The notes under the pieces: generated by a model | What the model saw: only the letters and a program-made list of their open reading frames with translations | What the model was told of the DNA's origin: nothing | The model's database searches: none | Shown: positions 49,658-59,647 of the stretch, piece by piece | How positions within the stretch are numbered: position 1 is the stretch's first letter | Layout: the number at the start of each line of letters is the position of its first letter | Source of the DNA: Enterococcus sp. PF1-24 | GTDB lineage: Bacteria > Bacillota > Bacilli > Lactobacillales > Enterococcaceae | Assembly: GCF_029893325.1 (NCBI RefSeq) | Contig: NZ_JARXWL010000015.1 | Location: 1 to 64,000, forward strand | Direction of reading: 5' to 3' | DNA length: 64,000 nt | Program-made: the position numbers and the translations under genes

Positions 49658-51853
49658 TTAATCTTGTTGTTGAAAACCTTGATATTTGCCAGGGGTAACT
49701 CCTTCATATTGTTTGAACATACGAATAAAGGTATTTACATTTTTACAACCGACTTCTTCGGCAACTTGATTGACTTGTAAATCGCCAGCTGCCAATAATT
49801 CTTTAGCTTTATTGACTTTTAACTGGTTCAAATAATTTTTAAATGGAATGCCAGTAGCCTCTTTAATTAGCTTGCTTACGTAAGATTCGGTTAAATGGAA
49901 TTGATCAGCCAAATCTGATAGAGACAAATCCTCCCGATAATGGCGGTCAATATGTTTTAACACACGATCCATCATCGCATAAGTTTCTTCACCACTATCT
50001 TCAGCAATTGAAAAAACTTCTTGGAAAATTGACATAAAAACCCGATATAAATCCCGATAATCAGTACGAATCAAGCGATCAAATAAATCACGGTTATTAT
50101 TATAAAAAACACCATAATCCGTCCCGATAATTTGGGTAATCCGTTTTAGCGTATTAATTAACGCTTGCTTTAAATCTTCTACGGAATGTGTAGCTAAGCT
50201 TTTTTCGATAAAATTCGTCCGTAAAATACTTTCAATCAATTGTGAAGCTTCGCTGATTTGCTTAGATTTAACTAGATGTACCAAGCGTTGCTCCGCTTCA
50301 ACTGAATAGACGTAATTGGTGCCTTTTGTTAAGGTACGATTGACAATAATTTCTTCAGTTTTAAAGGTTGTGGCAGCGTTCAAACTAATCACATCTCTAA
50401 AGGTAATTGAAAACTGCTCTAATGATTCAAAAGGTACAGACATTACAAAATTAGAAGAGATAAACAACTCATTAGATAAGACATTTCGCAAAGCAGCAAT
50501 TTTTTCTAAAATAGCATCCTGATTTTTTGTTGAATAAATCAAAGCAAATTTCTCGTAATTAATTGGTTGAATAAACAGCTGAATACCCTTTTTATCCGTA
50601 GCATACTCAATAATTTTTTGGCGGGCTTTCATTAACTCCCGTTCACTTAAATCTGCTTCCGCCGTCGTGCGACCTGCAATGCTTAAAATCACAATCAGAC
50701 CGCCCGCTTGCAAAGTCTGCATCCCTAAAATCTGGATAATGCGGGTTAAATCTTCACGAGTATATTTCCCGATTAAAATATTTTTAAAGAAAACTTCACG
50801 AATTTCTTCAATATTTTCTTCTCTAAATTTACTTAAATCATGATTGGCGGTTTTCCAACCTTCAATTTTAGCTAAGACTGCCTCCACATCAAAGGCGTCA
50901 CTGGAATCATTTTGAATTTCGGTAATAATTTTTTTATAAGGGCGATAACTGCTGCGACTAAAATAAATGCTTAATAAGGAACCCATGATTAATAACCCTG
51001 CTAAAACAGCAACCGTCAACCAAATCGTATCCGTTGGCAGCTTACTAAGAGCACTTTTAGGTAAAATAAAAATATAAGATAAACTGGGCATCACTGAAGA
51101 TTGCTTCCAAAAAGCAACTTCTCTGCCTACTTGCTGATTACCGATGCGATTTTTAACTGCTGGATTGAAAGGAATGAAAGGTAAAAGCTGATTAGCTTCT
51201 TTTTTTAAATCCAGCTCACTGGCTTCAGCATCTAAGAAATAAAGCTGCCCCTCTCGATAATTAACATCTTGATCTACTAAATTCTTTTTATGCCAATTGA
51301 CAATGAAATACAAGGAAGCTGGCTGCCCAGGTTGATAAATTTTTCGCAACAAATAAAGATTCTGATTGGTGCTAAACATTTGAATACGATTACGATCTTC
51401 TTGCCGGAAAAAATCAGCAATTTCGGCATTATCTATCGGTAAACCGATAAACTGCAAATAATCGTTAAAGTCAAAATAGCCATTAGGGCCCACCACCGTT
51501 TTTTCCGCCCCTTGAGTAATCCCTAAATTATAACCTAACTGATAGCCAGAAAATAAATTTTCTTTGACTTGATCAAAGATTTCCGAATAAAGACGATAAT
51601 CAGTTTCTTTAACACTAGCTAGCTCTTGCACGATTTTATTGTCCGCTAACATCTGAGTGGAATCAATCGCCGTTTCGATTTGCGAATCAATGCGACTGCT
51701 TTCTCTCTCTAAATAAAATTCCACTTCCATTTTAGATTCATATTGCTGGCGACTGATTTCTTTGGTTACAAAGACAAAGAGAATAATAAAAGTATAAAGC
51801 ACAATGATGATTGAAAATGAATAAAAGATTTTTTTATATACGCCACTTTTCAT
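49658..51853 (-). CDS. Membrane-bound AraC-family regulator (YesN/Cache type)
   Basis: A 731-residue sensor-regulator. The ATG six bases after GGAGGG is used. Two membrane segments (about 10-30 and 280-300) enclose an extracytoplasmic sensor domain; a cytoplasmic middle follows, then a C-terminal AraC HTH (about 625-730, LSLSDLADQFHLTESYVSKL and VAEEVGCKNVNTFIRMFKQY). This architecture is typical of regulators next to sugar ABC transporters. It follows the mannosidase gene and probably activates the operon in response to an external glycan. Confidence 0.9.
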   Translation of the reverse strand: MKSGVYKKIFYSFSIIIVLYTFIILFVFVTKEISRQQYESKMEVEFYLERESSRIDSQIETAIDSTQMLADNKIVQELASVKETDYRLYSEIFDQVKENLFSGYQLGYNLGITQGAEKTVVGPNGYFDFNDYLQFIGLPIDNAEIADFFRQEDRNRIQMFSTNQNLYLLRKIYQPGQPASLYFIVNWHKKNLVDQDVNYREGQLYFLDAEASELDLKKEANQLLPFIPFNPAVKNRIGNQQVGREVAFWKQSSVMPSLSYIFILPKSALSKLPTDTIWLTVAVLAGLLIMGSLLSIYFSRSSYRPYKKIITEIQNDSSDAFDVEAVLAKIEGWKTANHDLSKFREENIEEIREVFFKNILIGKYTREDLTRIIQILGMQTLQAGGLIVILSIAGRTTAEADLSERELMKARQKIIEYATDKKGIQLFIQPINYEKFALIYSTKNQDAILEKIAALRNVLSNELFISSNFVMSVPFESLEQFSITFRDVISLNAATTFKTEEIIVNRTLTKGTNYVYSVEAEQRLVHLVKSKQISEASQLIESILRTNFIEKSLATHSVEDLKQALINTLKRITQIIGTDYGVFYNNNRDLFDRLIRTDYRDLYRVFMSIFQEVFSIAEDSGEETYAMMDRVLKHIDRHYREDLSLSDLADQFHLTESYVSKLIKEATGIPFKNYLNQLKVNKAKELLAAGDLQVNQVAEEVGCKNVNTFIRMFKQYEGVTPGKYQGFQQQD

Positions 51854-51898
51854 TATCATCCCTCCGTTCTCATTATGCCACAGTATCCGCTTACATTA

Positions 51899-51965
51899 AA
51901 GAAAAAAACACACTAAGATTAGTGGATAAAATAGTCGATAGGCTATTTTATCCACTAGCTTAATC
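51899..51965 (-). terminator. Terminator after the mannosidase gene
   Basis: AGTGGATAAAATAG and CTATTTTATCCACT form a perfect 14-base stem, followed within 12 bases on the minus strand by seven T. The regulator gene downstream probably has its own promoter. Confidence 0.7.
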
Positions 51966-51973
51966 TATTTGCT

Positions 51974-54900
51974 TTAATGTAAGCGAATGGTTTTCACTTC
52001 ATAAGGTTCCAATTGACAAGCAATTTCACCCGTCTGTTTTTCCGCTTGATTTACTTCCATTAAATTAGTTTCTTGCCAAGCATTTACAGTTGGCGCTGTC
52101 ATTTGCCAGTTGCTACGGCCACCAGCAAATTCGTGGATACGCATAATCCAGCCATCGCCATCTTCAGATTTTTTCAAAGCATCTAAAGCGATTGGCGTTT
52201 CTGTTGCAAGTTTGATTGCAGGCATTAATTTTTGTTGTCGCTGTAAAACAGTTAGCGGTGCATTAATTTCCCACGCTTCCATCACTGTTTTGCCAGCAAT
52301 AAAATCGCCCGTGTGTGGCAATAAACTATAAGTAAATTCGTGATGACCAATATCGGCGGTCGGATCTGGATAGATGCCACCTTTTAATAGTGATAAACGC
52401 ATCACCGAGCCTTTAATATCGTAGCCGTATTTACAATTATTTAATAAACTAACGCCATAATTATTTTCCGATAAATCCGCCCACTGATGACCTACCGTTT
52501 CAAATTTCGCCATATCCCAGCTAGTATTCCAATGAGTGGGCCGCTTCACATTGCCGTATTGAATATCATAAGTCGCAGCTGTTGCCCGAATATCCACATC
52601 AAAAGCCACTTTCAACAAGCGTTGTCTTTCTTGCCAATCCACAGCTGTTTCAAAATCAATTCGGCGGGTGTGGCGATATAATTTAATATTTTGCGCTAAT
52701 TTAGAATTTCCGATGGTTGCGGTTAAAGCTAATTCCACAAAGAAAGGATTATTTTCTTTAACCGTCACGGCTTCAAAAGGAACTTCAGTCATTTTTTCTT
52801 GATAGAAAATATCAATATCCCAGGCATCATAATCTTTTGGTTTATCTTCAAAGACTTGCAGAACATTGCCTTTACCTTTTAAAACTTCGCGTTGATTTTC
52901 TTTATCAAATAAAGAAATTAACTGTCCCGCTTGATTCCACTGTAAACGATAAAAATCGGTTTCTAACTGATTTTCTTTCACCACTGCGATCGTTGCTGTT
53001 TCGACAGGCGCTACTTCCTGCTGAACTGGCGTTAATAAAAGATCGCTTAAAGCAGCAACTTCAGGGACAAATAAAATTCGTTCATCTCCCACTTTAATTG
53101 TTGGATACTGACGACTCTTTTCGTCTTGATAAAGGCTAGCACCCTCTACAGATATTTTAATCAGTGAACCCCGTTGCCAACTAGCAGTATTCACTACTAA
53201 TAATTTTTCGGTTTTTTCATTTAAAGCTGCTAATAATTTTTCGCTAGTTGCGGTCACTTCAGCAAATTCTGCTTTATGATCTTGATAAACTTCTTTAATT
53301 GAAGAACCAGGAATAATATCATGAAATTGATTCCGCAATAAAGTTTCCCACAAATCAAATAAAGTTTCTTTTGGATAAGTAGCTTCTTGCATTTCAGCAA
53401 AAGTATACAACATCTCTAATTCTCTTAACATTAATTCTATTTGACGATTCATTTTTTTCACGAAAGCTTGAGACGTATAAGTTCCGCGATGATATTCAAG
53501 ATATAATTCGCCATCCCACTCATGAACGTAATGGTCGGTTTCCGCAAAAGTTTGCTGCAATTCTTCAAAATAAGCTTTCGCCTGACCCGTTTCTACTTTC
53601 GGCAAGCCAGGGATTTTATCCATTTGGCGGCGTTTTTCAAGCATATCGCGGGTTACACCGCCACCGCCATCGCCATAACCATAGGAAATTAGCAGATGAT
53701 TATTAATATCTTTATCGCGATAACCACGATAAGCCCCCAACACTGTTTCGGGTTCCAACTGACCATTGTAAGTGTAAAACCATTCAGATGCCCAACTAGC
53801 TAACGGTTTTGGCTCTGGTGTGGTTACAAAGTGAGTTAAAATCTCGCTGCCATCCATGCCTTTCCAAATAAAAGTATCGTGGGGCATGCGATTAAACTGA
53901 TTCCAACTAATTTTAGTGGTCATAAAAGTATTAATGCCACTTTTCTTCAAAATCTGCGGCAAAGCCCAAGAGTAACCAAAAACATCAGGCAACCATAAAT
54001 AATTCATGTCTTGATTAAATTCTTCTTTAATAAATTTGCTACCATGAAGAATTTGGCGAGTTAATGATTCCCCACTAGGAATATTACAGTCTGCCTCCAA
54101 CCACATCGCGCCGTCAACTTCCCAACGACCTTCTTTGACCCGCTCTTTAATTTTTTGATAAATTTCTGGATAATCTTTTTTAATATATTTATATAATTGT
54201 GGTTGTGTTTGTAAAAAGATATATTCGGGATAACGTTCCATTAATTTAAGCACCGTTGAAAAACTGCGGGCCGCTTTTTCTTGCGTATGTTTTAAGCGCC
54301 ACAGCCAGGCCACATCAATATGAGTATGCCCTAAAGCGGTAATCTTGATGTTTTTTTCTTGATCCAACTCATGAATGGCTTCATTTAAATATTCATGAGC
54401 TTCCGCAATTGTTTGATAAAAATTATCACTAGCGGGCTCTGACCAATCAATTAATAAATACCCTCGATTTAAAACATCTAACAATTGATATTTTAAAGGA
54501 TCATTTTCATCTAATTCTTGAATCGTTTTTAAAACCATATCAGATAAGTAATAAAATTCATCGCAAATTGGCTCTAACTCTACTAATTCACCTCGTAAAA
54601 ATTGATGGCTTTGAATTTGTTCTGGACCACCGCCTTCTAACCCAGACCATAATCGTAAAGATACCGTGATGGTTTTACCAAGGAGTTCTGCTCCTACAAA
54701 AACTTCTTGATGGTTAGAATCCACCCCTTGATAAGGCTCGCCGTCAACAAAAAATAATGACTCAAAGCCAGAGTTATATCCGCCGCCCGTTTTACCAAAA
54801 TCAAAAAGCAACACTAAATTACGTTTGTCAGGAATTTCAATTTGTCGTTGGATCCATAAATAATAATCCCGCCCTGACCAGCGTTCTCCCAAAGTAAAAG

Positions 54901-55060
54901 TCTGCCAATCTTCAAAATCAGCTGGTGGATATTTTTCTGCCTTTGAAGTATCCTCTTTAACAAACCAATCATTAAGAGAAATTCTATTTTTATAACGTAA
55001 TTCAGCTAAAGCATCAATTCTCGCCCGAATTTTTTCCTCTGCAAATGTAAAATTCATCAT
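51974..55060 (-). CDS. Alpha-mannosidase, GH38
   Basis: A 1028-residue cytoplasmic glycoside hydrolase family 38 enzyme. The zinc site begins GHTHIDVAWLWRL (near residue 240), the nucleophile Asp is in WLPDVFGYSWALP (near residue 360), and the bacterial GH38 C-terminal beta domains follow. No signal peptide is seen, so substrate must be imported, which fits the ABC transporter just upstream. The ATG overlaps the permease stop by four bases. It releases mannose from alpha-mannosides, perhaps from host N-glycans or mannosylglycerate-like compounds. Confidence 0.95.
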   Translation of the reverse strand: MMNFTFAEEKIRARIDALAELRYKNRISLNDWFVKEDTSKAEKYPPADFEDWQTFTLGERWSGRDYYLWIQRQIEIPDKRNLVLLFDFGKTGGGYNSGFESLFFVDGEPYQGVDSNHQEVFVGAELLGKTITVSLRLWSGLEGGGPEQIQSHQFLRGELVELEPICDEFYYLSDMVLKTIQELDENDPLKYQLLDVLNRGYLLIDWSEPASDNFYQTIAEAHEYLNEAIHELDQEKNIKITALGHTHIDVAWLWRLKHTQEKAARSFSTVLKLMERYPEYIFLQTQPQLYKYIKKDYPEIYQKIKERVKEGRWEVDGAMWLEADCNIPSGESLTRQILHGSKFIKEEFNQDMNYLWLPDVFGYSWALPQILKKSGINTFMTTKISWNQFNRMPHDTFIWKGMDGSEILTHFVTTPEPKPLASWASEWFYTYNGQLEPETVLGAYRGYRDKDINNHLLISYGYGDGGGGVTRDMLEKRRQMDKIPGLPKVETGQAKAYFEELQQTFAETDHYVHEWDGELYLEYHRGTYTSQAFVKKMNRQIELMLRELEMLYTFAEMQEATYPKETLFDLWETLLRNQFHDIIPGSSIKEVYQDHKAEFAEVTATSEKLLAALNEKTEKLLVVNTASWQRGSLIKISVEGASLYQDEKSRQYPTIKVGDERILFVPEVAALSDLLLTPVQQEVAPVETATIAVVKENQLETDFYRLQWNQAGQLISLFDKENQREVLKGKGNVLQVFEDKPKDYDAWDIDIFYQEKMTEVPFEAVTVKENNPFFVELALTATIGNSKLAQNIKLYRHTRRIDFETAVDWQERQRLLKVAFDVDIRATAATYDIQYGNVKRPTHWNTSWDMAKFETVGHQWADLSENNYGVSLLNNCKYGYDIKGSVMRLSLLKGGIYPDPTADIGHHEFTYSLLPHTGDFIAGKTVMEAWEINAPLTVLQRQQKLMPAIKLATETPIALDALKKSEDGDGWIMRIHEFAGGRSNWQMTAPTVNAWQETNLMEVNQAEKQTGEIACQLEPYEVKTIRLH

Positions 55061-55887
55061 CCTTTAGTCGCACCTCCCATACTAAATCCTTTAGACATAA
55101 AGTTTTGCGAAATCGCATATAAAATAACGACTGGTAAAGAATACAAAACTGAAAATGCTGCTAATTTACCATAATTTACCATGCCAAAATTACCGAAAAA
55201 CTGAAAAATTGACACGGATGCTGGCATTTTTTCTGGAGATTGAATTAAAATATAAGGTACAAAGAAATTCCCCCAGCTACCAGAAAAAGTAAAAATCCCA
55301 ACGGTAAAAATCCCTGGCAACATCAGTGGTGCGATGATTTTACGAATCCCTTGCCAAGTTGAAGCACCATCTACCCAAGCAGATTCTTCTAAATCCAACG
55401 GTACCGAATCCATAAAGTTTTTCATCATCCAAATACCATAAGGCAAAGAAGAAGCCGTTAAGAAGAAAGTTAATGCCACTAAAGAATCTTGAAATTTTAA
55501 ATATAAGAACATTTGATAAACTGGCACAATCACAGCCGTCATCGGTAGTGACGTCATAAATAAAATCGTCATCATAAATGATTTTTTATAGCGTAATTTA
55601 TAGCGAGATAAAGGATACGCTGCCAGCATACATAAAATAACTAAAAAAACCGACTGACTACCAGAGATTCCTAAACCGATTAAAAAAGAACGAATTAACG
55701 TTTTATCGGTTAAAATCGAGATGAAATTATCAAAGGTGATTCCTTCAGGCATTTTTAATGCTTGAATGGCCCCAGGGTCTACTGAAGCAAAAATCATCCA
55801 TAATAAAGGCAGTAAAAATAAAATCCCTAGTAATGTTAAAATAATATAGTGAATAGCTGTTTCAATTTGATAACTCCGTTTTACCAT
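55057..55887 (-). CDS. Carbohydrate ABC transporter permease (MalG type)
   Basis: A 276-residue inner permease with six membrane segments. The EAA loop for ATPase contact is EESAWVDGASTWQGIRKI with the following APLMLPG. It pairs with the MalF-type permease upstream. No ATPase gene is in the cluster, so a shared MsmX-like ATPase is likely. Confidence 0.93.
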   Translation of the reverse strand: MVKRSYQIETAIHYIILTLLGILFLLPLLWMIFASVDPGAIQALKMPEGITFDNFISILTDKTLIRSFLIGLGISGSQSVFLVILCMLAAYPLSRYKLRYKKSFMMTILFMTSLPMTAVIVPVYQMFLYLKFQDSLVALTFFLTASSLPYGIWMMKNFMDSVPLDLEESAWVDGASTWQGIRKIIAPLMLPGIFTVGIFTFSGSWGNFFVPYILIQSPEKMPASVSIFQFFGNFGMVNYGKLAAFSVLYSLPVVILYAISQNFMSKGFSMGGATKG

Positions 55888-55897
55888 GATTAATCAC

Positions 55898-56812
55898 CTA
55901 CACTTTCACTTTTAAAGTTTTCATGTAAATCAAACTAGCAATCGCACCAATTACTAATAGGACTAACGAAATCGCCGTTCCATAACCTAATTGATAGCTG
56001 ACAAAAGCTTGTTTATACATAAAGACTGGTAAAGTAGCGGTACTCACGCCTGGCCCCCCACCGGTCATCGTATAAATCAGCGTGAAAACTCCTAAAGTTT
56101 GTAAAGTTACCAACATCAAATTGGTAGCAATCGTCCCTTTAACCATGGGAATCGTAATTTTTGAAACAATTTTCCAACGAGAAGCGCCGTCCATAATCGC
56201 CGCTTCTTCCACTTCTTTCGGAATATCATCCAACGCTGATTGAAAGACCATCATAGAAAAAGCCGTTCCCCGCCAAATATTGGCAACAATCACACTGACC
56301 ATCGGGAAAGTAAACAGCCACGCTACCGGTTCAATATTAAATAAACCTACCAACCAGTTAGCCGTCCCTGTATCTCCTAAAAAGGCCACCCAGCAAAAGG
56401 AAACTACCACTTCCGGCGTCACCCACGCTGCGATAATAATCAAGCCAATTACCCGACGAAAAGTTTTATTTTTTTCCCGCATTAAAAAGGCAATTAAAAA
56501 GCCTAAAAAGCACTGACCTAATACAGCTGAAAAAAAGACAAACACAAGGGTATTCCATACACTGGTTCTAAATTCAGGGTCTTGGAACATTCTTGTGAAA
56601 TTTTCAAAGCCAATAAACCTTAATTGACTTGCTTCGGCACCCGTTAACGCTAAGTTAGTAAATGAAAAAATAAACGTCAAAACCATTGGTCCAATGAAAA
56701 AAATCAATAAAAGTACCCAGCTTGGTAAAAGAAAGAAAATAGATTTTATATTATCTGAAAGTCTTTTTTTACCTTGGTTTTCTTTAGGATAAATGTTTAA
56801 TCCTTTTTCCAT
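55898..56812 (-). CDS. Carbohydrate ABC transporter permease (MalF type)
   Basis: A permease of about 304 residues with six membrane segments and an EAA loop (EEAAIMDGASRWKIVSKI). The start ATG of MEKGLNIYPK is five bases after AAGGTGG; a GTG three codons upstream overlaps the RBS. It follows the binding-protein gene after a large nested hairpin. Confidence 0.93.
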   Translation of the reverse strand: MEKGLNIYPKENQGKKRLSDNIKSIFFLLPSWVLLLIFFIGPMVLTFIFSFTNLALTGAEASQLRFIGFENFTRMFQDPEFRTSVWNTLVFVFFSAVLGQCFLGFLIAFLMREKNKTFRRVIGLIIIAAWVTPEVVVSFCWVAFLGDTGTANWLVGLFNIEPVAWLFTFPMVSVIVANIWRGTAFSMMVFQSALDDIPKEVEEAAIMDGASRWKIVSKITIPMVKGTIATNLMLVTLQTLGVFTLIYTMTGGGPGVSTATLPVFMYKQAFVSYQLGYGTAISLVLLVIGAIASLIYMKTLKVKV

Positions 56813-56902
56813 TAATTCCACCTTCTTGTTTATAAAGTAATTTCAATTTCGTTTTACTTTAAGCATATAAATCTTTAACTACAGTCTTAATAACTTAAAA
56901 GT

Positions 56903-56997
56903 TTAGGACATTAATCGAAAACCGTTAGCCAACATAGAGAGAAGACTAGCTAACTCTCTATGTTTACATTAACGGCTAACAAAAACTAATGTCCTAA
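56903..56997 (-). repeat. Large nested inverted repeat between binding-protein and permease genes
   Basis: Outer arms TTAGGACATTA and TAATGTCCTAA (11 bases, perfect), middle arms GTTAGCC/GGCTAAC, and inner arms ACATAGAGAG/CTCTCTATGT (10 bases, perfect). Folding in RNA would protect or end the binding-protein message and lower permease expression, as in other sugar ABC operons. Confidence 0.8.
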
Positions 56998-57016
56998 CCT
57001 CTTTTATTTAGCTATT

Positions 57017-58396
57017 TTATTGATTGACATTTTCTTCGCCAACAATTCGAATCACATTTGTCGCATAGTCTTTAGCAGCTTCTTCTGGTGTTTTACTACC
57101 TGTTGCCACCGCTTCTACCATGTTTTGAATTTCCACTGAAACATTTGGATATTTGTCATCAGCAGGACGGAAATGAGCATTTTGTAAAAACTCAGTTGCT
57201 TCTTTAATAAATGGTTGTTCAGTATATTCAGGCAGCTCAGCAGAATCATCACGAACAGTCAAATTACCTTCTGCAATTGCCCGTGCTGCTTGTTCTTCTT
57301 TACCACCTAAAGCTTGTAGTACTCGCCAAGAAGCATCTTTATTTTTAGCTTTTGCGGGAATTGACCAAGTCCAACCGCCTGACATCGTTGTTGAACCAGG
57401 GGCATCACCATTTTGTGTTGGCATTGCCGCAAAACCAAATTGTTCAGTCATATTATCTACTGGCGCAGCACCGGTTTCAGTCCAGTTGCCGGTATTCCAG
57501 AAGCCATCTAAAATAATCCCCGCTTGATTGTTAGGGAATTTATCTTGCATCATCACAGAGCCATAGTTACTATTAATGGCTACTGATAAAGATGGACCCA
57601 ATTTCTTTTCATTATAGATTTCATCAATCAATTTCAATGAATCAATAATACCGTCAGTGTTGACGTTCCATTTACGCGTGTCTGCATCAAATAAGGTATC
57701 TTTAGTACCATAAAGAAGCATTTCAAAAGTTTGCATAGACACTGATTCTCCATTGGCTTTAGCGACACCGATACCAATTGGTACAACATCTGGCTGGGTT
57801 TCTTTAATTTTTTCAGCCGCTTCGACAATTTCAGCCCAATTTTTTGGCGACCAATCTTCAGGTAAGCCCGCTTTTTCAAAAACGACCTTGTTATACCATA
57901 ACCCCCGAGAATCAGAAGTGCCAGGAATCGCATAAAGCTTACCATCTTGAGCGATGGAACCCGCTTTTAAGTTTTCGGTATAATAACCCCAATCTTCCCA
58001 ATCCTTCACATAATCATCTAACGGTGTTAAATATCCCGCATTGGCATCAGAATTTAACATAAAGGAATCTTCTGCTACTAAATCAGGCGCCGTACTTTCA
58101 GATTGCATGGATAAAGCTACTTTAGAGAAATAATCCCCTTCACTAGCTGTAATTGGTGATAAAACAATTTTTATATCATCATTTTCTTTTTCAAACGCTG
58201 GGACAAAATCTTCGCTTAAGAATTTTTTCAATTTGTCATGCTCACCAGTATCTCGCCAAGTGATTTTAATTTCAGTTTTTCCGCCAGCTTCATTAGAAGT
58301 TTCTTCTTTTGAATCACTGCCACATCCAGTTGCCAATAAAGGGACCATCAATAATGAACTAAAAAGTGCAATTTTTTTCATTTTCAGCATAGACAT
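57017..58396 (-). CDS. Sugar-binding lipoprotein of ABC transporter
   Basis: A 459-residue family 1 extracellular binding protein. The signal peptide ends in a lipobox (LLATGCGSD, Cys about 25). Typical stretches are LYAIPGTSDSRGLWYNKV and GWTWSIPAKAKNKDASW. It captures the oligosaccharide substrate, presumably a mannoside in view of the GH38 gene. It is the first gene of the operon; a catabolite-control site lies in its promoter. Confidence 0.93.
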   Translation of the reverse strand: MSMLKMKKIALFSSLLMVPLLATGCGSDSKEETSNEAGGKTEIKITWRDTGEHDKLKKFLSEDFVPAFEKENDDIKIVLSPITASEGDYFSKVALSMQSESTAPDLVAEDSFMLNSDANAGYLTPLDDYVKDWEDWGYYTENLKAGSIAQDGKLYAIPGTSDSRGLWYNKVVFEKAGLPEDWSPKNWAEIVEAAEKIKETQPDVVPIGIGVAKANGESVSMQTFEMLLYGTKDTLFDADTRKWNVNTDGIIDSLKLIDEIYNEKKLGPSLSVAINSNYGSVMMQDKFPNNQAGIILDGFWNTGNWTETGAAPVDNMTEQFGFAAMPTQNGDAPGSTTMSGGWTWSIPAKAKNKDASWRVLQALGGKEEQAARAIAEGNLTVRDDSAELPEYTEQPFIKEATEFLQNAHFRPADDKYPNVSVEIQNMVEAVATGSKTPEEAAKDYATNVIRIVGEENVNQ

Positions 58397-58515
58397 TTAC
58401 TTAACCCCCAAAAAGAATTGATTAATCTTCAAACAGTCAGCTCCGGCCGTGAATCTCCTGTAAGCACTTATATTTTCTAACAAATCGACAAAATTAGCAA
58501 TCCAAAAAAAAGTAG

Positions 58516-58545
58516 ATTATCACCAAATCTTGCAATCGATTACAA
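58516..58545 (-). promoter_or_regulatory. Promoter with cre-like site for the mannoside operon
   Basis: Minus-strand TTGTAA (58540-58545) and GATAAT (58516-58521) are 18 apart. TGCAATCGATTACA (58531-58544) matches the cre consensus TGWAANCGNTNWCA with one mismatch and overlaps the -35 side, so CcpA repression by preferred sugars is likely. Confidence 0.65.
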
Positions 58546-58616
58546 AAAATGATGATTTTACCGAAAATGACGATTTTTCAACTAAAATAAATATTTTTCT
58601 GATTGATGAATAAAAT

Positions 58617-58646
58617 AAAAAGGCTACCTAGCTTTACGGTAACCTT
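58617..58646 (-). terminator. Terminator of the GyrI-like pseudogene transcript
   Basis: AAGGTTACC and GGTAGCCTT arms (one mismatch) followed by a T run on the minus strand. Confidence 0.75.
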
Positions 58647-58674
58647 GATTGATGCTATTCTTTTATTGTAAAGT

Positions 58675-59143
58675 TTATTTTTCTACAGGAATATATATTT
58701 CTGTCAAATAAGTTGCGGGGTCTCGCTGGTCATCATTTAAATAATGATAATAAATTCCGCCACTGGCTTTTAAATCATTAGCAGAAATCCAAGCCATCAG
58801 TGCTTCTAGCGTCGAATCCTGGGCTTCATAAGGTCCTTGGTCTATAGTAACAGCGATTAATTGTTGCGAATGAGTGATTAATTGCAAGGGACCTTCACTT
58901 TTAACCTCCACTCCTACTTCAAAGCCAATTTCAACATCTAAAGCTGCTAAATCAACATTATGGAAACAAACAACTGGTCCACTTACCGGGGATAAGCAGC
59001 TTGTTTATCTAAAACAGTCGTTACTTCGGAAAATACCTCTGACATAAAATTACTATAATCTTTAAAAAAATCAATTTTTTTCGACATGTTAGCATTTGAT
59101 GTTTAGGCTTTTCTTTAATTAAAATTTCAGAAATCTGTGTCAT
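58675..59143 (-). pseudogene. GyrI-like effector-binding protein, broken by two frameshifts
   Basis: Reading from ATG 59143 gives MTQISEILIKEKPKHQML, then the frame is lost at an A7 run (59063-59077 region). A shifted frame gives KIDFFKDYSNFMSEVFSEV and ends at a second shift near the CCCCGG at 58986-58992. A third frame continues PVSGPVVCFHNVDLAALDVE and VEVKSEGPL to the natural end. Restoring one base at each place would give a whole GyrI-like protein of about 155 residues. Both losses are single bases next to homopolymers, so sequencing error is possible. Confidence 0.85.
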
Positions 59144-59170
59144 AGTTTTCTCCCTCACCTCTATTTAAAT

Positions 59171-59623
59171 TCATTCAGTAGCAAGTGTTAATTGCTTACC
59201 AGTAATCACTTCATATCTTATATAGAGAAATTCCCGCAAATCTCGCAAATGAGTTTCCTCTTTAATATCAAAGAAAATCCATTTAGCACCATTAAAATAG
59301 TCATTTTCTTCATAGGTCACTTTAAAATCTTTGTTACAACGCTGAAGTGCTTGTTGATTTCTCTCCGCCATTTTTTGAGAGGCAATAATTAACACTTTAA
59401 AATAGCCATTTTGCGGATAAATCGTCAAAAGTGACTTACCACTTTTTTTAAACTTAATATTCCACCCTGGTAAACTACAGCCAATATATTGAATCGTTGG
59501 TTTTCCTTGCATTTGTTCAGTTAAAAGTTCAACAAGCATTAAATAGTATTTTGAATCAATAAACTCGCTGACTTGGGTTAAAGTTGGTTCTGTTTGTTTA
59601 GGAAATAGTTCATTCCATTTCAT
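59171..59623 (-). CDS. DUF3788 protein
   Basis: A 150-residue soluble protein of the DUF3788 family (GWNIKFKKSGKSLLTIYPQ, shortened here to SGKSLLTIYPQNGYF; and GAKWIFFDI). Members are common next to TetR, AraC and GyrI-like genes; the function is unknown. It lies between the TetR gene and the broken GyrI-like gene, in one operon. Confidence 0.85.
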   Translation of the reverse strand: MKWNELFPKQTEPTLTQVSEFIDSKYYLMLVELLTEQMQGKPTIQYIGCSLPGWNIKFKKSGKSLLTIYPQNGYFKVLIIASQKMAERNQQALQRCNKDFKVTYEENDYFNGAKWIFFDIKEETHLRDLREFLYIRYEVITGKQLTLATE

Positions 59624-59647
59624 CTAATCGTCCTCCCTTTATAAAAT

